A stretch of DNA of 64,000 nucleotides from contig AP014683.1 in the NCBI GenBank assembly GCA_000828975.1, positions 2,871,700 through 2,935,699 on the forward strand. The letters run 5' to 3'. Made by a program: the position numbers and the translations under genes. The DNA is from Burkholderiales bacterium GJ-E10. GTDB lineage: Bacteria; Pseudomonadota; Gammaproteobacteria; Burkholderiales; Burkholderiaceae_F. Position 1 is the first letter of the stretch. The number at the start of each line of letters is the position of its first letter. The notes under the pieces are model-generated. The model was not told where the DNA came from and searched no databases. It was given only the letters and a program-made list of their open reading frames with translations. This document shows positions 8,395-16,465 of this stretch, in pieces.

Positions 8395-8553
8395 CATCTG
8401 GTGGTTGACACCGACATCCCTCTGCCGGCAGCGCAGGAGCTTCTTGCCCACTCCTCCGCCAGCACCACCGCCGCGTACGCGAAGACGGATCTATCCCGGC
8501 TGCGAGAGTTTGTCGAGGAGGCATTCGCGCAGCAAACCGGCACTCTTCGCTGA
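8395..8553 (+). pseudogene. Tyrosine recombinase (integrase) C-terminal fragment
   Basis: An open frame ending at 8553 encodes the last ~50 residues of a phage-type integrase: LPAAQELLAHSSASTTAAYA, then a basic/acidic tail (TDLSRLREFVEEAF). This matches the C-terminal box (QELLGH-S--TT--Y) with the tyrosine nucleophile. The arginine, lysine and histidine parts of the catalytic domain are missing upstream, where the frame runs into the higB1 promoter. It is a dead remnant of a former integrating element. Confidence 0.6.
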
Positions 8554-8668
8554 CGATCGGCAACCGCCCCGCAAATTGGCCCGCCGCACTGCGGACTCAC
8601 GCCAGATCACGCTGTCGACCCGGTGCGGAATTCCGCGAAGGTCGGCTTTCCGGTAGTTCAATTCGAAA

Positions 8669-8986
8669 TTACGCTGGCGTCGTTTCGCGCGGCGACACTT
8701 TGCGCGCAATATCCTTGCGAGTAGGGAGCGTCTTGAGGTCGTAGTCCGCCTGCATTGCCAACCACGAAGCAGCATCGCCACCAAAGTAACGCGCCAACCG
8801 CTCCGCGGTATCTGCGCTCACCCCGCGGCGCTCCTTCACGATTTCATGGACACGGGTGGCGGGAACGCCAAGAGCCATCGCAAGGGCATTGACGCTCAAC
8901 CCGATGGGAGCAAGGAATTCCTCGCGGAGAATTTCCCCCGGGTGCACCGGTCGCATGCGATTAACCGATCGTTCCATTGTCATCAC
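8669..8986 (-). CDS. higA: HigA-family antitoxin (locus 2)
   Basis: 105 residues of the classic HigA/VapI/GraA family: MRPVHPGEILREEFLAPIGLSV (~res 11), an HTH in LAMALGVPATRVHEIVKERRGVS (split as helices ~res 35-58), and the FGGDAASWLAMQADYDL signature. It lies 3 nt after the toxin gene in the same orientation. It is not closely related to the HigA of locus 1; it is the more common short HigA type. It should neutralise the neighbouring toxin and autoregulate through the palindrome at 9279-9297. Confidence 0.9.
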   Translation of the reverse strand: MMTMERSVNRMRPVHPGEILREEFLAPIGLSVNALAMALGVPATRVHEIVKERRGVSADTAERLARYFGGDAASWLAMQADYDLKTLPTRKDIARKVSPRETTPA

Positions 8987-8989
8987 CCA

Positions 8990-9268
8990 TCAGTGATAGT
9001 CCACAATCTCCACGCCACCGGGTCCTGCCTCCGTCCAGACAAAGCAGACTCGCCACTGGTCATTGATGCGGATGCTCCATTGCCCGGCGCGATCACCCTT
9101 GAGCGCCTCCAATCGATTTCCCGGTGGTGATCGCAAAAAATCCAACGTCTTTGCTGCATCCAGCATCGTCAGCTTCCGGGTCGCGACCATTTCAATGGCG
9201 CGAAATCGCTTCGGGCGACCGCCCTCGAACATGAGCTGCGTGTCCCGACAGCGGAAGGATTGGATCAC
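8990..9268 (-). CDS. higB: HigB/GraT (RelE-superfamily) toxin (locus 2)
   Basis: 92 residues: MIQSFRCRDTQLMFEGG, FRAIEMVATRKLTMLDAA, and the conserved LEALKGDRAGQWSIRINDQWRVCF centre (~res 54-77) with a C-terminal VEIVDYH. This is the plasmid-maintenance-killer HigB family, a ribosome-dependent mRNA endonuclease. The GTG start at 9268 is used. There is almost no leader between it and the palindromic operator. The transposon copy 1 inserts only 113 bp upstream but leaves the promoter region intact. Confidence 0.9.
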   Translation of the reverse strand: MIQSFRCRDTQLMFEGGRPKRFRAIEMVATRKLTMLDAAKTLDFLRSPPGNRLEALKGDRAGQWSIRINDQWRVCFVWTEAGPGGVEIVDYH

Positions 9269-9278
9269 GTGGGGAGCA

Positions 9279-9297
9279 TATTACGGCACACGTAATA
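9279..9297. promoter_or_regulatory. Palindromic operator of higBA locus 2
   Basis: TATTACG-GCACA-CGTAATA, a 7+5+7 perfect inverted repeat 10 bp upstream of the toxin GTG. The placement is that of a HigA autorepression site. Confidence 0.65.
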
Positions 9298-9376
9298 CGT
9301 CAAGCGGTGTATTCGCTACCCGGCAGGGCGGGCCGAAAATGGAGCGAAATCGCTGCCGCAGTTCGCACGACTGTCC

Positions 9377-9381
9377 GCACC
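9377..9381. repeat. Target-site duplication GCACC (left, copy 1)
   Basis: GCACC directly precedes the TGTT end of the element. The same five bases follow its other end at 12977-12981. A 5-bp duplication is usual for Mu/Tn7/Tn5053-type transposition. Confidence 0.9.
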
Positions 9382-9610
9382 TGTTGTCTCCCGCGTTAAT
9401 TCGCAATCCGCGATTCTCTGGATGCCGGATTGCGTCCCCGGTGAGCGGTGGACTGCGGTGGTTGAGAGCGGGTCGCTGGCGGGGGTGAGGGGTTTCTGAA
9501 GGGTATTTCTCGAGCGGCGGGGGGAGCGGGGGGCGGCAGGCCCCCCGCTTCTCCTGATTGATGTTGATCGCTGTGCCGCGGTTGCCATTTGGCAACGGAC
9601 GTTTTGGACC

Positions 9611-10318
9611 GTGACGGCGATCGGCGGTAGGCTTGCGCGATCACATGGAATGGGGTGGCCCGGCGGGGTACACGGCCCCGCCGGGCCGGTGCTGGTGCTG
9701 CTTCGATTCGCGTCGGGGCTGACCAGCGAGGAGTACGTTACCCGACAGGGGTGGCGGCAGGCAAGTCTCGAGAGGTGTCCGCTGCACCCGAAGGGCGGCT
9801 GCGGACTGCACCGAAACGGCACCTATGCACGCGTCACCCCTGTCGGGACACGGATCGCCCGCTGGTACTGCCCGCAGGGACACTGCACGTTCGCCTTGCT
9901 GCCCGATTGCCTGGCGGCGAGGTTTCCGGGCGCGCTGGCCGACATCGAGCGGGTCGTGGCCGCCGTCGAGCGATCCCCAAGCCTTGCGCAGGCCGCGGCG
10001 CTGCTGCGGCCCGACGACATCAGCCTACCCAGCGCGCTGCGCTGGCTGAGGCGACGGCTGCGGCCGGCGCGCATGGCATTCCAATGCTGGATCACGCTGT
10101 GGCCCGAGCGGCTGCGGGGCTGTCTGCCGCGAGTCGAGCCGTTGCGGGCGCATTTGGGGTGCGCCTGCGTGCTGGTGCACGGCCGCGCCCTTGCCGCCGA
10201 GTACCTGCACGAGTTGCCCCGGTTCGTCGGGTTTGCGCCACCGGCTGCTCGTGCCGGTGGACGCAAACGGCTCGACCAACAACACATGGGGGCTGATCCG
10301 CCGGCTCAGGCGCCGTAG
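9611..10318 (+). CDS. Element protein 1: Cys/His-rich putative accessory protein (copy 1)
   Basis: 235 residues from a GTG, with no family recognised with certainty. The N-terminal half has a putative zinc-binding cluster: ERCPLHPKGGCGLHRNGTY (~res 53-72) and ARWYCPQGHCTFALLP (~res 83-98), four Cys and several His. The middle is helical, and LPSALRWLRRRLRPAR (~res 138) could be a DNA-binding helix-turn-helix. It is the first gene of the element, 36 bp before the transposase. In related Tn5053/Tn7 elements the extra protein (TniQ/TnsD class) helps choose targets. That role here is inference from position and zinc-finger-like character only. Confidence 0.5.
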   Translation: MTAIGGRLARSHGMGWPGGVHGPAGPVLVLLRFASGLTSEEYVTRQGWRQASLERCPLHPKGGCGLHRNGTYARVTPVGTRIARWYCPQGHCTFALLPDCLAARFPGALADIERVVAAVERSPSLAQAAALLRPDDISLPSALRWLRRRLRPARMAFQCWITLWPERLRGCLPRVEPLRAHLGCACVLVHGRALAAEYLHELPRFVGFAPPAARAGGRKRLDQQHMGADPPAQAP

Positions 10319-10354
10319 TGTCGCGGCTCCCATCTTGCTCAAGGAGCCGATCCG

Positions 10355-11701
10355 ATGTCCGAGCCCGATCCCGGCCGGGCCGTGGCGCTGTTTCGCTACG
10401 GCCTGATCGCCGACCTCATCCACCGTCCGCCCGCCATGCCGGGCCTGTACGCGCTGCTCGCCCGCAAGGCCGAACAGTCCTACGTCATCCCGGGAACCAC
10501 GCGCACCCGGGTGGCGACCGAGACCTTGCGCGACTGGTTGCAGTCGTACCGGCGCGGCGGCTTCGACGCGCTGGTGCCCAAGCCGCGATCCGACCGCGGC
10601 CAATCCCGTGCGCTGCCCCAGGCCGTGGCCGACGCGCTGCTCAGCCTCAAGGACGAGCAGCCCGGGCTGTCGATCCCGCTGCTCATCGACACCCTGCGCA
10701 AGCAAGGCGCGATCGGACCCGAGCAGGACGTGCCCAGGACCACCGTGCACCGCCTGCTCAGCCGTGCCGGCCTGATGCACAAGGGCGCCGAGCAACCCAC
10801 CGACCAGGATCGCCGGCGCTTCGCATACGCGCAGCCCGGTCAGCTGTGGATGAGCGACGTCATGCACGGCCCGACGGTGAGCGTCGGCGCAAGCCGCCGC
10901 AAGACCTACCTGATCGCGTTCATCGACGATGCCACCCGCGTCGTGCCGTACTGCGCCTTCGCCCTGTCGGAGAACACGGCCGCGTTCCTGCCCGTGTTCA
11001 AGCAGGCCCTGATGCGCCGCTCGATCCCCCAGCGCCTGTTCGTCGATAACGGCGCCAACTACCGCTCGCAGCACCTCGCGCTCGTCTGCGCCAAGCTGGG
11101 CGTTGCGCTGATCCACGCCCGCCCTTACCAGCCTGCGGGCAAGGGCAAGCAGGAACGCTGGTTCCGTACCGTACGCTCCCAACTGCTCTCGCGCCTCAGC
11201 GCCGAGGACACCGCCAGTCTCGATGCGCTCAACCGCCGTCTGTGGGCCTGGGTCGAGGGCGAGTATCACCGCACCCCGCACCGCGGACTCGATGGACAGA
11301 CTCCGCTCGAGCGCTGGGCCCAGTGCGCCGAGCACCTGCGCGCACCCGACCCGCGCCTCGATCTCGATGACCTGTTCCTCTTCGAGGCCAAGCGGCGCGT
11401 GCACCGCGATCGCACGGTCAGCCTCAACGGCACCGTCTTCGAGGTCGATGCCTCGCTCGTCAACGAGACCGTCACCCTGCGCTTCGACCCGGCCGCCCCC
11501 GCCGGCCGCGGCATCGAGGTCTGGCACAACAGCGTCTTCATCCACCGCGCCAAGCCGGTCGATGCCTACGCCAACTGCTTCGTGCGCCGCAATCGGCCTT
11601 CCCGCACTCTGGAGGCCCAGGCCCAGCCCGGATCGCAGCCCACCCCCGGCCTGGCGCTGCGCAGGCTGCTGACCGATAAACCCGATGAGGAGTCGCGCTG
11701 A
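10355..11701 (+). CDS. DDE (rve-type) transposase, copy 1
   Basis: 448 residues. An N-terminal helix-turn-helix region (~res 45-150, including LRDWLQSYRRGGFDALVPK) precedes the retroviral-integrase-like core. There the first Asp is in WMSDVMHG (~res 169), the second in FVDNGANYRS (~res 230) and the Glu in AGKGKQERWF (~res 266), with 35 residues between the last two (D35E). A C-terminal beta-barrel-like region follows (VHRDRTVSLNGTVFEVD), as in Mu-type transposases. It catalyses strand transfer at the element ends. The stop overlaps the ATPase start by one base (TGATG). Confidence 0.92.
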   Translation: MSEPDPGRAVALFRYGLIADLIHRPPAMPGLYALLARKAEQSYVIPGTTRTRVATETLRDWLQSYRRGGFDALVPKPRSDRGQSRALPQAVADALLSLKDEQPGLSIPLLIDTLRKQGAIGPEQDVPRTTVHRLLSRAGLMHKGAEQPTDQDRRRFAYAQPGQLWMSDVMHGPTVSVGASRRKTYLIAFIDDATRVVPYCAFALSENTAAFLPVFKQALMRRSIPQRLFVDNGANYRSQHLALVCAKLGVALIHARPYQPAGKGKQERWFRTVRSQLLSRLSAEDTASLDALNRRLWAWVEGEYHRTPHRGLDGQTPLERWAQCAEHLRAPDPRLDLDDLFLFEAKRRVHRDRTVSLNGTVFEVDASLVNETVTLRFDPAAPAGRGIEVWHNSVFIHRAKPVDAYANCFVRRNRPSRTLEAQAQPGSQPTPGLALRRLLTDKPDEESR

Positions 11702-12501
11702 TGTATCTGGCCCACTTCGGCTTCACCCACTATCCCTTCGAGCGCGCGCTCGCCCCCGACGAGCTCTTCGGCGCCGTGGCGCTGCGCGAGGCCCAGGCAC
11801 GGCTGCAGCACCTCGTCGAGCTGCGCGGCATCGGCCTGATCACCGGCGAAGTCGGCAGCGGCAAGACCACCGCCTGCCGGCACCTCGCCTCGGCCCTGCA
11901 CCCAGGGCTCTATCGCCTGTTCTACGTCACGCTCTCGACCGGCAACGTGCTCGACATGTACAAGTCGATCGCCTGGCAGCTCGGCCTGCCCATCGAGCGC
12001 AACCGTGCCTGCGCCTACCGCGCGATCCAGGCCGAGGTCCTGCGCATGACCTCCGAAGCGCGCCAGCACCCCGTCCTGGTGATCGACGAGGCGCAGCACC
12101 TGCGCAACGACGTGCTCGAAGACCTGCGCCTGCTGACCAACTACGCGATGGATTCCGAGCGCCGCTTGACGCTGCTGTTCGTCGGTCTGACCGAGCTGCG
12201 TCGCCGCCTCTCGATGGCGGTGCACGAATCGCTCGAGCAGCGCATCGTCGTGCGCTACCACCTCAACGGCTTCTCCCGTGAAGAGCTCCCCGCCTACCTG
12301 ACCCACCGCCTGCAACTCGCCGGCAGCACACTGCCGCTGTTCGACCCCGCCGCCACCGAGGCCCTCTACCAAGCCTCCCAGGGACTGCCGCGCCGCGTCA
12401 ACCGCGCCGCCCACTACGCCCTGTCCGCCGCCGCCCTGGCTAAATCCCAGCAGGTCAGCACCGAGCACGTCCAAACCGCTCTCGAGGAGTTCCGGCCATG
12501 A
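11701..12501 (+). CDS. ExeA/TniB-like AAA ATPase of the element, copy 1
   Basis: 266 residues. Walker A is GEVGSGKTT (~res 49), Walker B VLVIDEAQHL (~res 122), sensor LLFVGLTELRRRL (~res 157), and the arginine-rich end LPRRVNRAAHYAL (~res 230). The N-terminus YLAHFGFTHYPFE is typical of the ExeA/GspA family ATPases. Encoded next to a DDE transposase, it is most likely the target-selection/immunity regulator analogous to MuB, TniB or TnsC. It is coupled to the transposase (1-nt overlap) and to the next small gene (4-nt overlap). Confidence 0.9.
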   Translation: MYLAHFGFTHYPFERALAPDELFGAVALREAQARLQHLVELRGIGLITGEVGSGKTTACRHLASALHPGLYRLFYVTLSTGNVLDMYKSIAWQLGLPIERNRACAYRAIQAEVLRMTSEARQHPVLVIDEAQHLRNDVLEDLRLLTNYAMDSERRLTLLFVGLTELRRRLSMAVHESLEQRIVVRYHLNGFSREELPAYLTHRLQLAGSTLPLFDPAATEALYQASQGLPRRVNRAAHYALSAAALAKSQQVSTEHVQTALEEFRP

Positions 12502-12746
12502 ACGCCTACGACTCCGATCCCTGGCCCTCGTTCCTCTGCGACTCCGACGACGACGACATCAACGACGCCGACGCCGCTCGCCTCGTGGACCTCATCTACG
12601 CCCTCGGCGACTTCGTCGCCACGCACTTCGCCTCTCGCCTCTCCAGACACGCGCGCCGCCAGCGCGACAACTGCCCCATCAACGAGCAAAACCCGGATCC
12701 CCGGCAGATGAACCTCTTCCCAGGCTACCTCCTCGATCCGTTCTGA
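12498..12746 (+). CDS. Element protein 4: small acidic protein (copy 1)
   Basis: 82 residues beginning on an ATGA overlap with the ATPase. It has a very acidic N-terminus (CDSDDDDINDADAARLVDLI), a helical middle (LIYALGDFVATHFASRLSRHARR) and a polar tail ending MNLFPGYLLDPF. No family is recognised. Conservation in both copies and the translational coupling suggest it is a real element gene. Its role is unknown. Confidence 0.6.
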   Translation: MNAYDSDPWPSFLCDSDDDDINDADAARLVDLIYALGDFVATHFASRLSRHARRQRDNCPINEQNPDPRQMNLFPGYLLDPF

Positions 12747-12976
12747 ATCCGCCACCACCCCGCAGCGGCAGCGGCGCAACAGCGCCGCCCACTACCGCCC
12801 GCCTGCGCAACCCCCGAAATCCACCGTCCGCATCGCCGCCGCCAATCGATCGCCGGCTCCCGCATCGCTCCACCGCTTCCACATTCCGCCACGCGGGCAA
12901 CCAATCCGGACACCCCGCGTTCAAACCTCGCGAACTATCGCGGAACATCGCTCGCGAAATACCGCGGGCGCTAACA

Positions 12977-12981
12977 GCACC
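12977..12981. repeat. Target-site duplication GCACC (right, copy 1)
   Basis: Matches 9377-9381. The joined flanks (…CCGCACC|CCCAAC…) do not restore a recognisable gene, so copy 1 appears to sit in an intergenic or decayed region. Confidence 0.9.
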
Positions 12982-13221
12982 CCCAACTCCAGGGCCGGGA
13001 AGGCGCGCGTCGGCGCATCGTCGGCGGCGGGAGACCGGTCGCTCGTGAGCTGGCGCCGTCGACCCCTTGCAGCCATTCGGTTTCTCAAGGGTTTAACGGC
13101 GGGTATCGGAGTGGACCGGTCACTCGGCGGAGCCCCTTAGGGGCAGCGCGTCGGGGTCCTCCGAGGACGCACGAATCGGCTACATTTGACGCTTCAAAGC
13201 ATATTGAAATGGGAAGGCGGC

Positions 13222-14028
13222 ATGGCGCGAACCATTTATGACAAGCCAACCAGAGCGTTGCTGAAGGACATGCTTTCAGACTGGGGGCTGAAACCCGGTG
13301 AGACGTTCGCAGCACAGCGCGCAATTGATTGGTTTGCTCAACACTACCCGAAGCTTAAGCCCGGGAGCATCCACGCGCATTTGGTGCAGGCCTCGACCAA
13401 TGATCGGAGCCGGCTTCACCACCCATCGACCAACAGCACCGACGATCTTCTGTTCAAGGTTGGTTCGCGAGAATACCGGCGCTATGACCCGGAGACCGAT
13501 CCGGCCCCGTTTCATCAGGCGACCAAGGTCCAGATCGCGGCCGCTGGCGGTAAGACCGTATCGGTGACCGAAGAGGATGATGATGCTGGTCCCGCGATCG
13601 ACGCTGCACTGACTGGCTCATCACAGTTCGCTCTCGAGAAAGACCTTCAGCGGTATCTCGCGGACAACTTGCAGCTGATCGAGCCCGGAATGACGCTTTT
13701 CCAGGACGAGGAAATCACCGGCTTGGAGTATCCGGCTGGAGGTGGCCGACGAATTGACATTCTTGCAAAAGATCAATCGGGAGGATTTGTCGTCCTGGAA
13801 CTCAAGGTCGAAAAAGGCTATGACCGTGTCGTTGGCCAACTGCTCCGATATGTCAACTGGGTTCGCAAGGAACTCGCGGAGCCTGGCCAAAGGGTCAGAG
13901 GCATCATCGTTTGCAGATCGATGTCCGAAGACCTTGTCCTCGCATGCGCAGGTATTAAGGATTTGGAACTGTTTGAGTATCGATTACAGGTAACGGTTTC
14001 GAAGGTACCCTTGCTGGAATTTCCCTGA
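13222..14028 (+). CDS. NucS-like PD-(D/E)XK nuclease
   Basis: 268 residues. The ATG at 13222 follows GGGAAGG by 4-5 bases and is preferred to the ATG at 13186. The N-terminal ~90 residues (KDMLSDWGLKPGETF, then a FKVGSREYRRYDP strand) are an unfamiliar accessory domain. The C-terminal ~150 residues match the NucS/DUF91 endonuclease core: EKDLQRYLADNLQLIEPGM, GRRIDILAKD with the catalytic Asp, VVLELKVEKG with E-x-K, and VVGQLLRYVNWV with the Gln. Related proteins cut branched or mismatched DNA, or serve in defence. It lies directly upstream of the IS66 insertion, beyond which is an orphan membrane protein. Confidence 0.8.
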   Translation: MARTIYDKPTRALLKDMLSDWGLKPGETFAAQRAIDWFAQHYPKLKPGSIHAHLVQASTNDRSRLHHPSTNSTDDLLFKVGSREYRRYDPETDPAPFHQATKVQIAAAGGKTVSVTEEDDDAGPAIDAALTGSSQFALEKDLQRYLADNLQLIEPGMTLFQDEEITGLEYPAGGGRRIDILAKDQSGGFVVLELKVEKGYDRVVGQLLRYVNWVRKELAEPGQRVRGIIVCRSMSEDLVLACAGIKDLELFEYRLQVTVSKVPLLEFP

Positions 14029-14058
14029 GTAACTCCACGGACTGCAAGGACGAGGTCG

Positions 14059-14066
14059 AATTCAAG
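14059..14066. repeat. IS66 target-site duplication AATTCAAG (left)
   Basis: The eight bases before the GTAAC end recur exactly at 17030-17037. An 8-bp duplication is diagnostic for the IS66 family. Confidence 0.92.
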
Positions 14067-14143
14067 GTAACTGTCCGGGAATCGACCGCATAGGCAACGG
14101 CGGTTGACGCGGGCATCGTTCCGTCTTTTTCGGGAGACGGACG

Positions 14144-14512
14144 GTGGAGTCGGAATCGGTTGATCTTGGGTGGACCCGCAAGCGTGCGCGGCGCGATGAG
14201 GAAACCTGGAATGGGTTGATCGCGGAGCAGCGTGCGTCTGGGCAGACGGTATCGGCGTTTTGCGCGCAACGCGGCGTACCCCGCAGCAGTTTCGGCAAAT
14301 GGCGCAAGCGCCTGGGTGCGGCGCCGACGAAGGGGAATCGAACCCCGGCGGGCAAGGGGTTCTTGCCATTACCCATCCGCGAGAGCGCACCGCAACCTAC
14401 GGAATCCGTATCGGTCGAGTTGAACGTCGGTGCGATGCGGATTCGCGTCTCGGGTGCCGCAGCGGGCAGAATCGTCGATTCGATCCTTGCGCGCATTGCG
14501 ACGCCGGCATGA
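14144..14512 (+). CDS. tnpA: IS66 accessory protein TnpA
   Basis: 122 residues with the IS66 OrfA pattern. The N-terminal helix-turn-helix reads WNGLIAEQRASGQTVSAFC then RGVPRSSFGKWRKRL (~res 22-60). The C-terminus is a strand-rich tail (SVELNVGAMRIRVSG). It probably binds the element ends. The stop overlaps the tnpB start (ATGA). Confidence 0.9.
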   Translation: MESESVDLGWTRKRARRDEETWNGLIAEQRASGQTVSAFCAQRGVPRSSFGKWRKRLGAAPTKGNRTPAGKGFLPLPIRESAPQPTESVSVELNVGAMRIRVSGAAAGRIVDSILARIATPA

Positions 14513-14856
14513 TTCTGTCGCCCGCGGTACAAGCGTTCGTATACCGCGACGTGGTGGATATGCGCCGCGGGGTCGATGGTCTTCTGCGCCTGGTGACGGA
14601 TGCGTTTTCGCACTCCGCCTTCAGCGGCCATGTGTTCGTCTTTATCGGAAGCCGCCGAGACAAGGTCAAGATGCTGTGGTGGCACAGCACCGGTTTCGTG
14701 ATGCTCTACAAGCGCCTGGAACGGGGGCGGTTTCCGGCACCGCACATGCTGGCCTCGCGTGGTTTGTCGATGGCTGAACTCATGGCGTTTCTCGAGGGAA
14801 TCGACCTCTCGCGCGCAAAGCGCATCGCACACGTGAACGCATCGCGCGTCGCGTAG
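14509..14856 (+). CDS. tnpB: IS66 accessory protein TnpB
   Basis: 115 residues, standard length for IS66 OrfB. Conserved motifs: VDMRRGVDGLLRLV (~res 17), GHVFVFIGSRRDKVKMLWW (~res 40) and GFVMLYKRLERGRFP (~res 62). The ATG at 14509 overlaps the tnpA stop; the longer upstream frame is a tnpA shadow. TnpB is needed for efficient IS66 transposition, but its biochemical role is unsettled. Confidence 0.94.
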   Translation: MILSPAVQAFVYRDVVDMRRGVDGLLRLVTDAFSHSAFSGHVFVFIGSRRDKVKMLWWHSTGFVMLYKRLERGRFPAPHMLASRGLSMAELMAFLEGIDLSRAKRIAHVNASRVA

Positions 14857-14917
14857 TTTTTCTCGTTGATCGCGGTTGCGCTGTCAACGTGGCGCGGCAT
14901 GCATCCGTTTTGGATGC

Positions 14918-16465
14918 ATGCACTCGATCGCCGCCCTCGACATCGAATCTCTTCCTCGTGATGTCGATGCGCTGCTCGAAGTGATCGCCGAGCAGCGCAA
15001 ACAGTTCTCCGCAGTGCTCGAGTCGCTGTGCGCCCAGCTCGCGAAGATGAAGCAGATGACCTTCGGGTCGCGCTCGGAGCGCTTCGCAGGCCAGGCGCTG
15101 CTCTTCACCGAGGATCTTCCCATTCCCCCGGCGCCGCCGAAGCTCCCGACGACGACGGTTGCCGCGCACGAGCGCAAGCGTCGCGGACGTCCAGCGCTTC
15201 CGGCACACCTGCCGCGGGTCCGCAAGGAATATGACCTCACGGACGATCAGAAGGCCGGATTCGACCGGATCGTGCTCATCGGCGAAGTCGTCAGCTCCAC
15301 GCTCGACGTCATTCCGCAGAAGGTATTCGTGATCGACCACGCGCGGGCGAAGTATCGCTGCACCAAGGACGGAATTACTTCGATCGTCGTGGCCGATGCG
15401 CAACCTTCGCCGCTGCCCAAGAGCAACGCCAGCGCCGGGATGCTCGCGCACGTACTGGTGTCCAAGTACTGCGACGGAATTCCGCTCGCCCGCCAGGAGA
15501 AGATCTTCGCCCGGTACGGAGTCGATCTGGCGCGCACGACGCTCGACGACTGGACCCTGGCAAGCACGGAGAAGCTCGCCGTCTTGATGCCCGCGTTCAA
15601 GGCGCACGTTCTGGGCGCCCCCGGGATGTTTGCCGACGACACGACACTGAAGCTCGTCGAGGAGGGTCGACGAAGATCGCGCACCGCAAGGCTCTGGGTG
15701 TACGTCAGCAGCGGTGCGAGACAAGATCCCCAGGGAAACTGGATCGCCTACCCCAAGGCGGCGTACTTCGAGTTCACCGAAACCCGGGAGGCGATCCACC
15801 CAACCCGGTTCCTGAAGGGGTACCGCGGCTTTGTGCAAGCCGACGACTACAACGGTTATCACCCAACCTTTGCCACGGGGTTGGCGAAGCATTGCCTATG
15901 CTGGGCGCATGTGCGAAGGCGCTACTTCGAGGTTGCGTCGCAGCCGGGAGCATCGCCTCTGGCCAGCGAGGCCCTGTCGTTCATCCGCGGCATCTATCTC
16001 GTCGACTCCGAGTACAAGGACGCCACGCCAGACCAGCGGCTTGCGGCAAGAAAGAAGCACACCGTTGCGCTGCTGGAGAAGTTCTATGCGTGGTTGTGCC
16101 ACCACCAGCCGAGCCTGTTGCCGCGATCTCCCCTTGGCAAAGCGTTCGCGTACACGCTCTCGAACTGGGCGGCGCTCATGCGCTTCACCACGGACGGCAC
16201 CGTTTCGCCGGACTCCAACTTGGTCGAGCGAACGATTCGCCCGGTCGCCGTAGGCAGAAAGGCATGGCTCTTCGCAGCATCCGAGCGCGGAGGACACGCC
16301 GCAGCGGTTGCCTTCAGCCTCATCGAATCGTGCAAACTTGCGGGTGTGGAACCCTACGCATACCTTCGCGACGTGCTGCAGCGCATCGACGGTCATCGCA
16401 TCGACCGTCTGCACGAGTTGCTGCCCTTCAACTGGAAGCCCACCGGTGACTGCAACCCCGTTTGA
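14918..16465 (+). CDS. tnpC: IS66-family transposase TnpC
   Basis: 515 residues from the ATG at 14918. A leucine-zipper-like N-terminus (LLEVIAEQRKQFSAVLESL) precedes FGSRSERF (~res 50), a zinc-finger-like/anti-fold region, and the DDE core. Acidic residues are in MFADDTTLKLVEEG (~res 240), FVQADDYNGYHP (~res 310) and NLVERTIRPVAVGRKAWLF (~res 435). The C-terminus carries the usual SLIESCKLAGVEPYAYL motif. The length is normal for a complete IS66 transposase. Confidence 0.94.
   Translation: MHSIAALDIESLPRDVDALLEVIAEQRKQFSAVLESLCAQLAKMKQMTFGSRSERFAGQALLFTEDLPIPPAPPKLPTTTVAAHERKRRGRPALPAHLPRVRKEYDLTDDQKAGFDRIVLIGEVVSSTLDVIPQKVFVIDHARAKYRCTKDGITSIVVADAQPSPLPKSNASAGMLAHVLVSKYCDGIPLARQEKIFARYGVDLARTTLDDWTLASTEKLAVLMPAFKAHVLGAPGMFADDTTLKLVEEGRRRSRTARLWVYVSSGARQDPQGNWIAYPKAAYFEFTETREAIHPTRFLKGYRGFVQADDYNGYHPTFATGLAKHCLCWAHVRRRYFEVASQPGASPLASEALSFIRGIYLVDSEYKDATPDQRLAARKKHTVALLEKFYAWLCHHQPSLLPRSPLGKAFAYTLSNWAALMRFTTDGTVSPDSNLVERTIRPVAVGRKAWLFAASERGGHAAAVAFSLIESCKLAGVEPYAYLRDVLQRIDGHRIDRLHELLPFNWKPTGDCNPV

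Larger units (their letters stand above)
9382..12976 (+). mobile_element. Four-gene DDE/AAA transposable element, copy 1 (3,595 bp)
   Basis: The ends are TGTTGTCTCCCGCG at 9382 and, reading inward on the other strand, TGTTAGCGCCCGCG at 12976; 18 of the first 23 positions match. Flanks carry the GCACC duplication. Content in order: a zinc-finger-like protein, a DDE transposase, an ExeA-like AAA ATPase and a small acidic protein, all on one strand with overlaps. Near the right end, repeats of the form TTCGCGA / TTCCGCGA recur about every 15 bp, like transposase-binding arrays of Mu/Tn7-type elements. It is length-identical to the inverted copy at 18760-22354, with identical predicted proteins, so movement was recent. 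Confidence 0.93.

Noticed and set aside
10025-11545. A 506-codon open frame antisense to the transposase (and its twin at 20191-21711)
   Set aside because: It is a shadow of the GC-rich transposase gene; the sequence is low-complexity Gly/Ala/Asp/Gln-like and has no motif.
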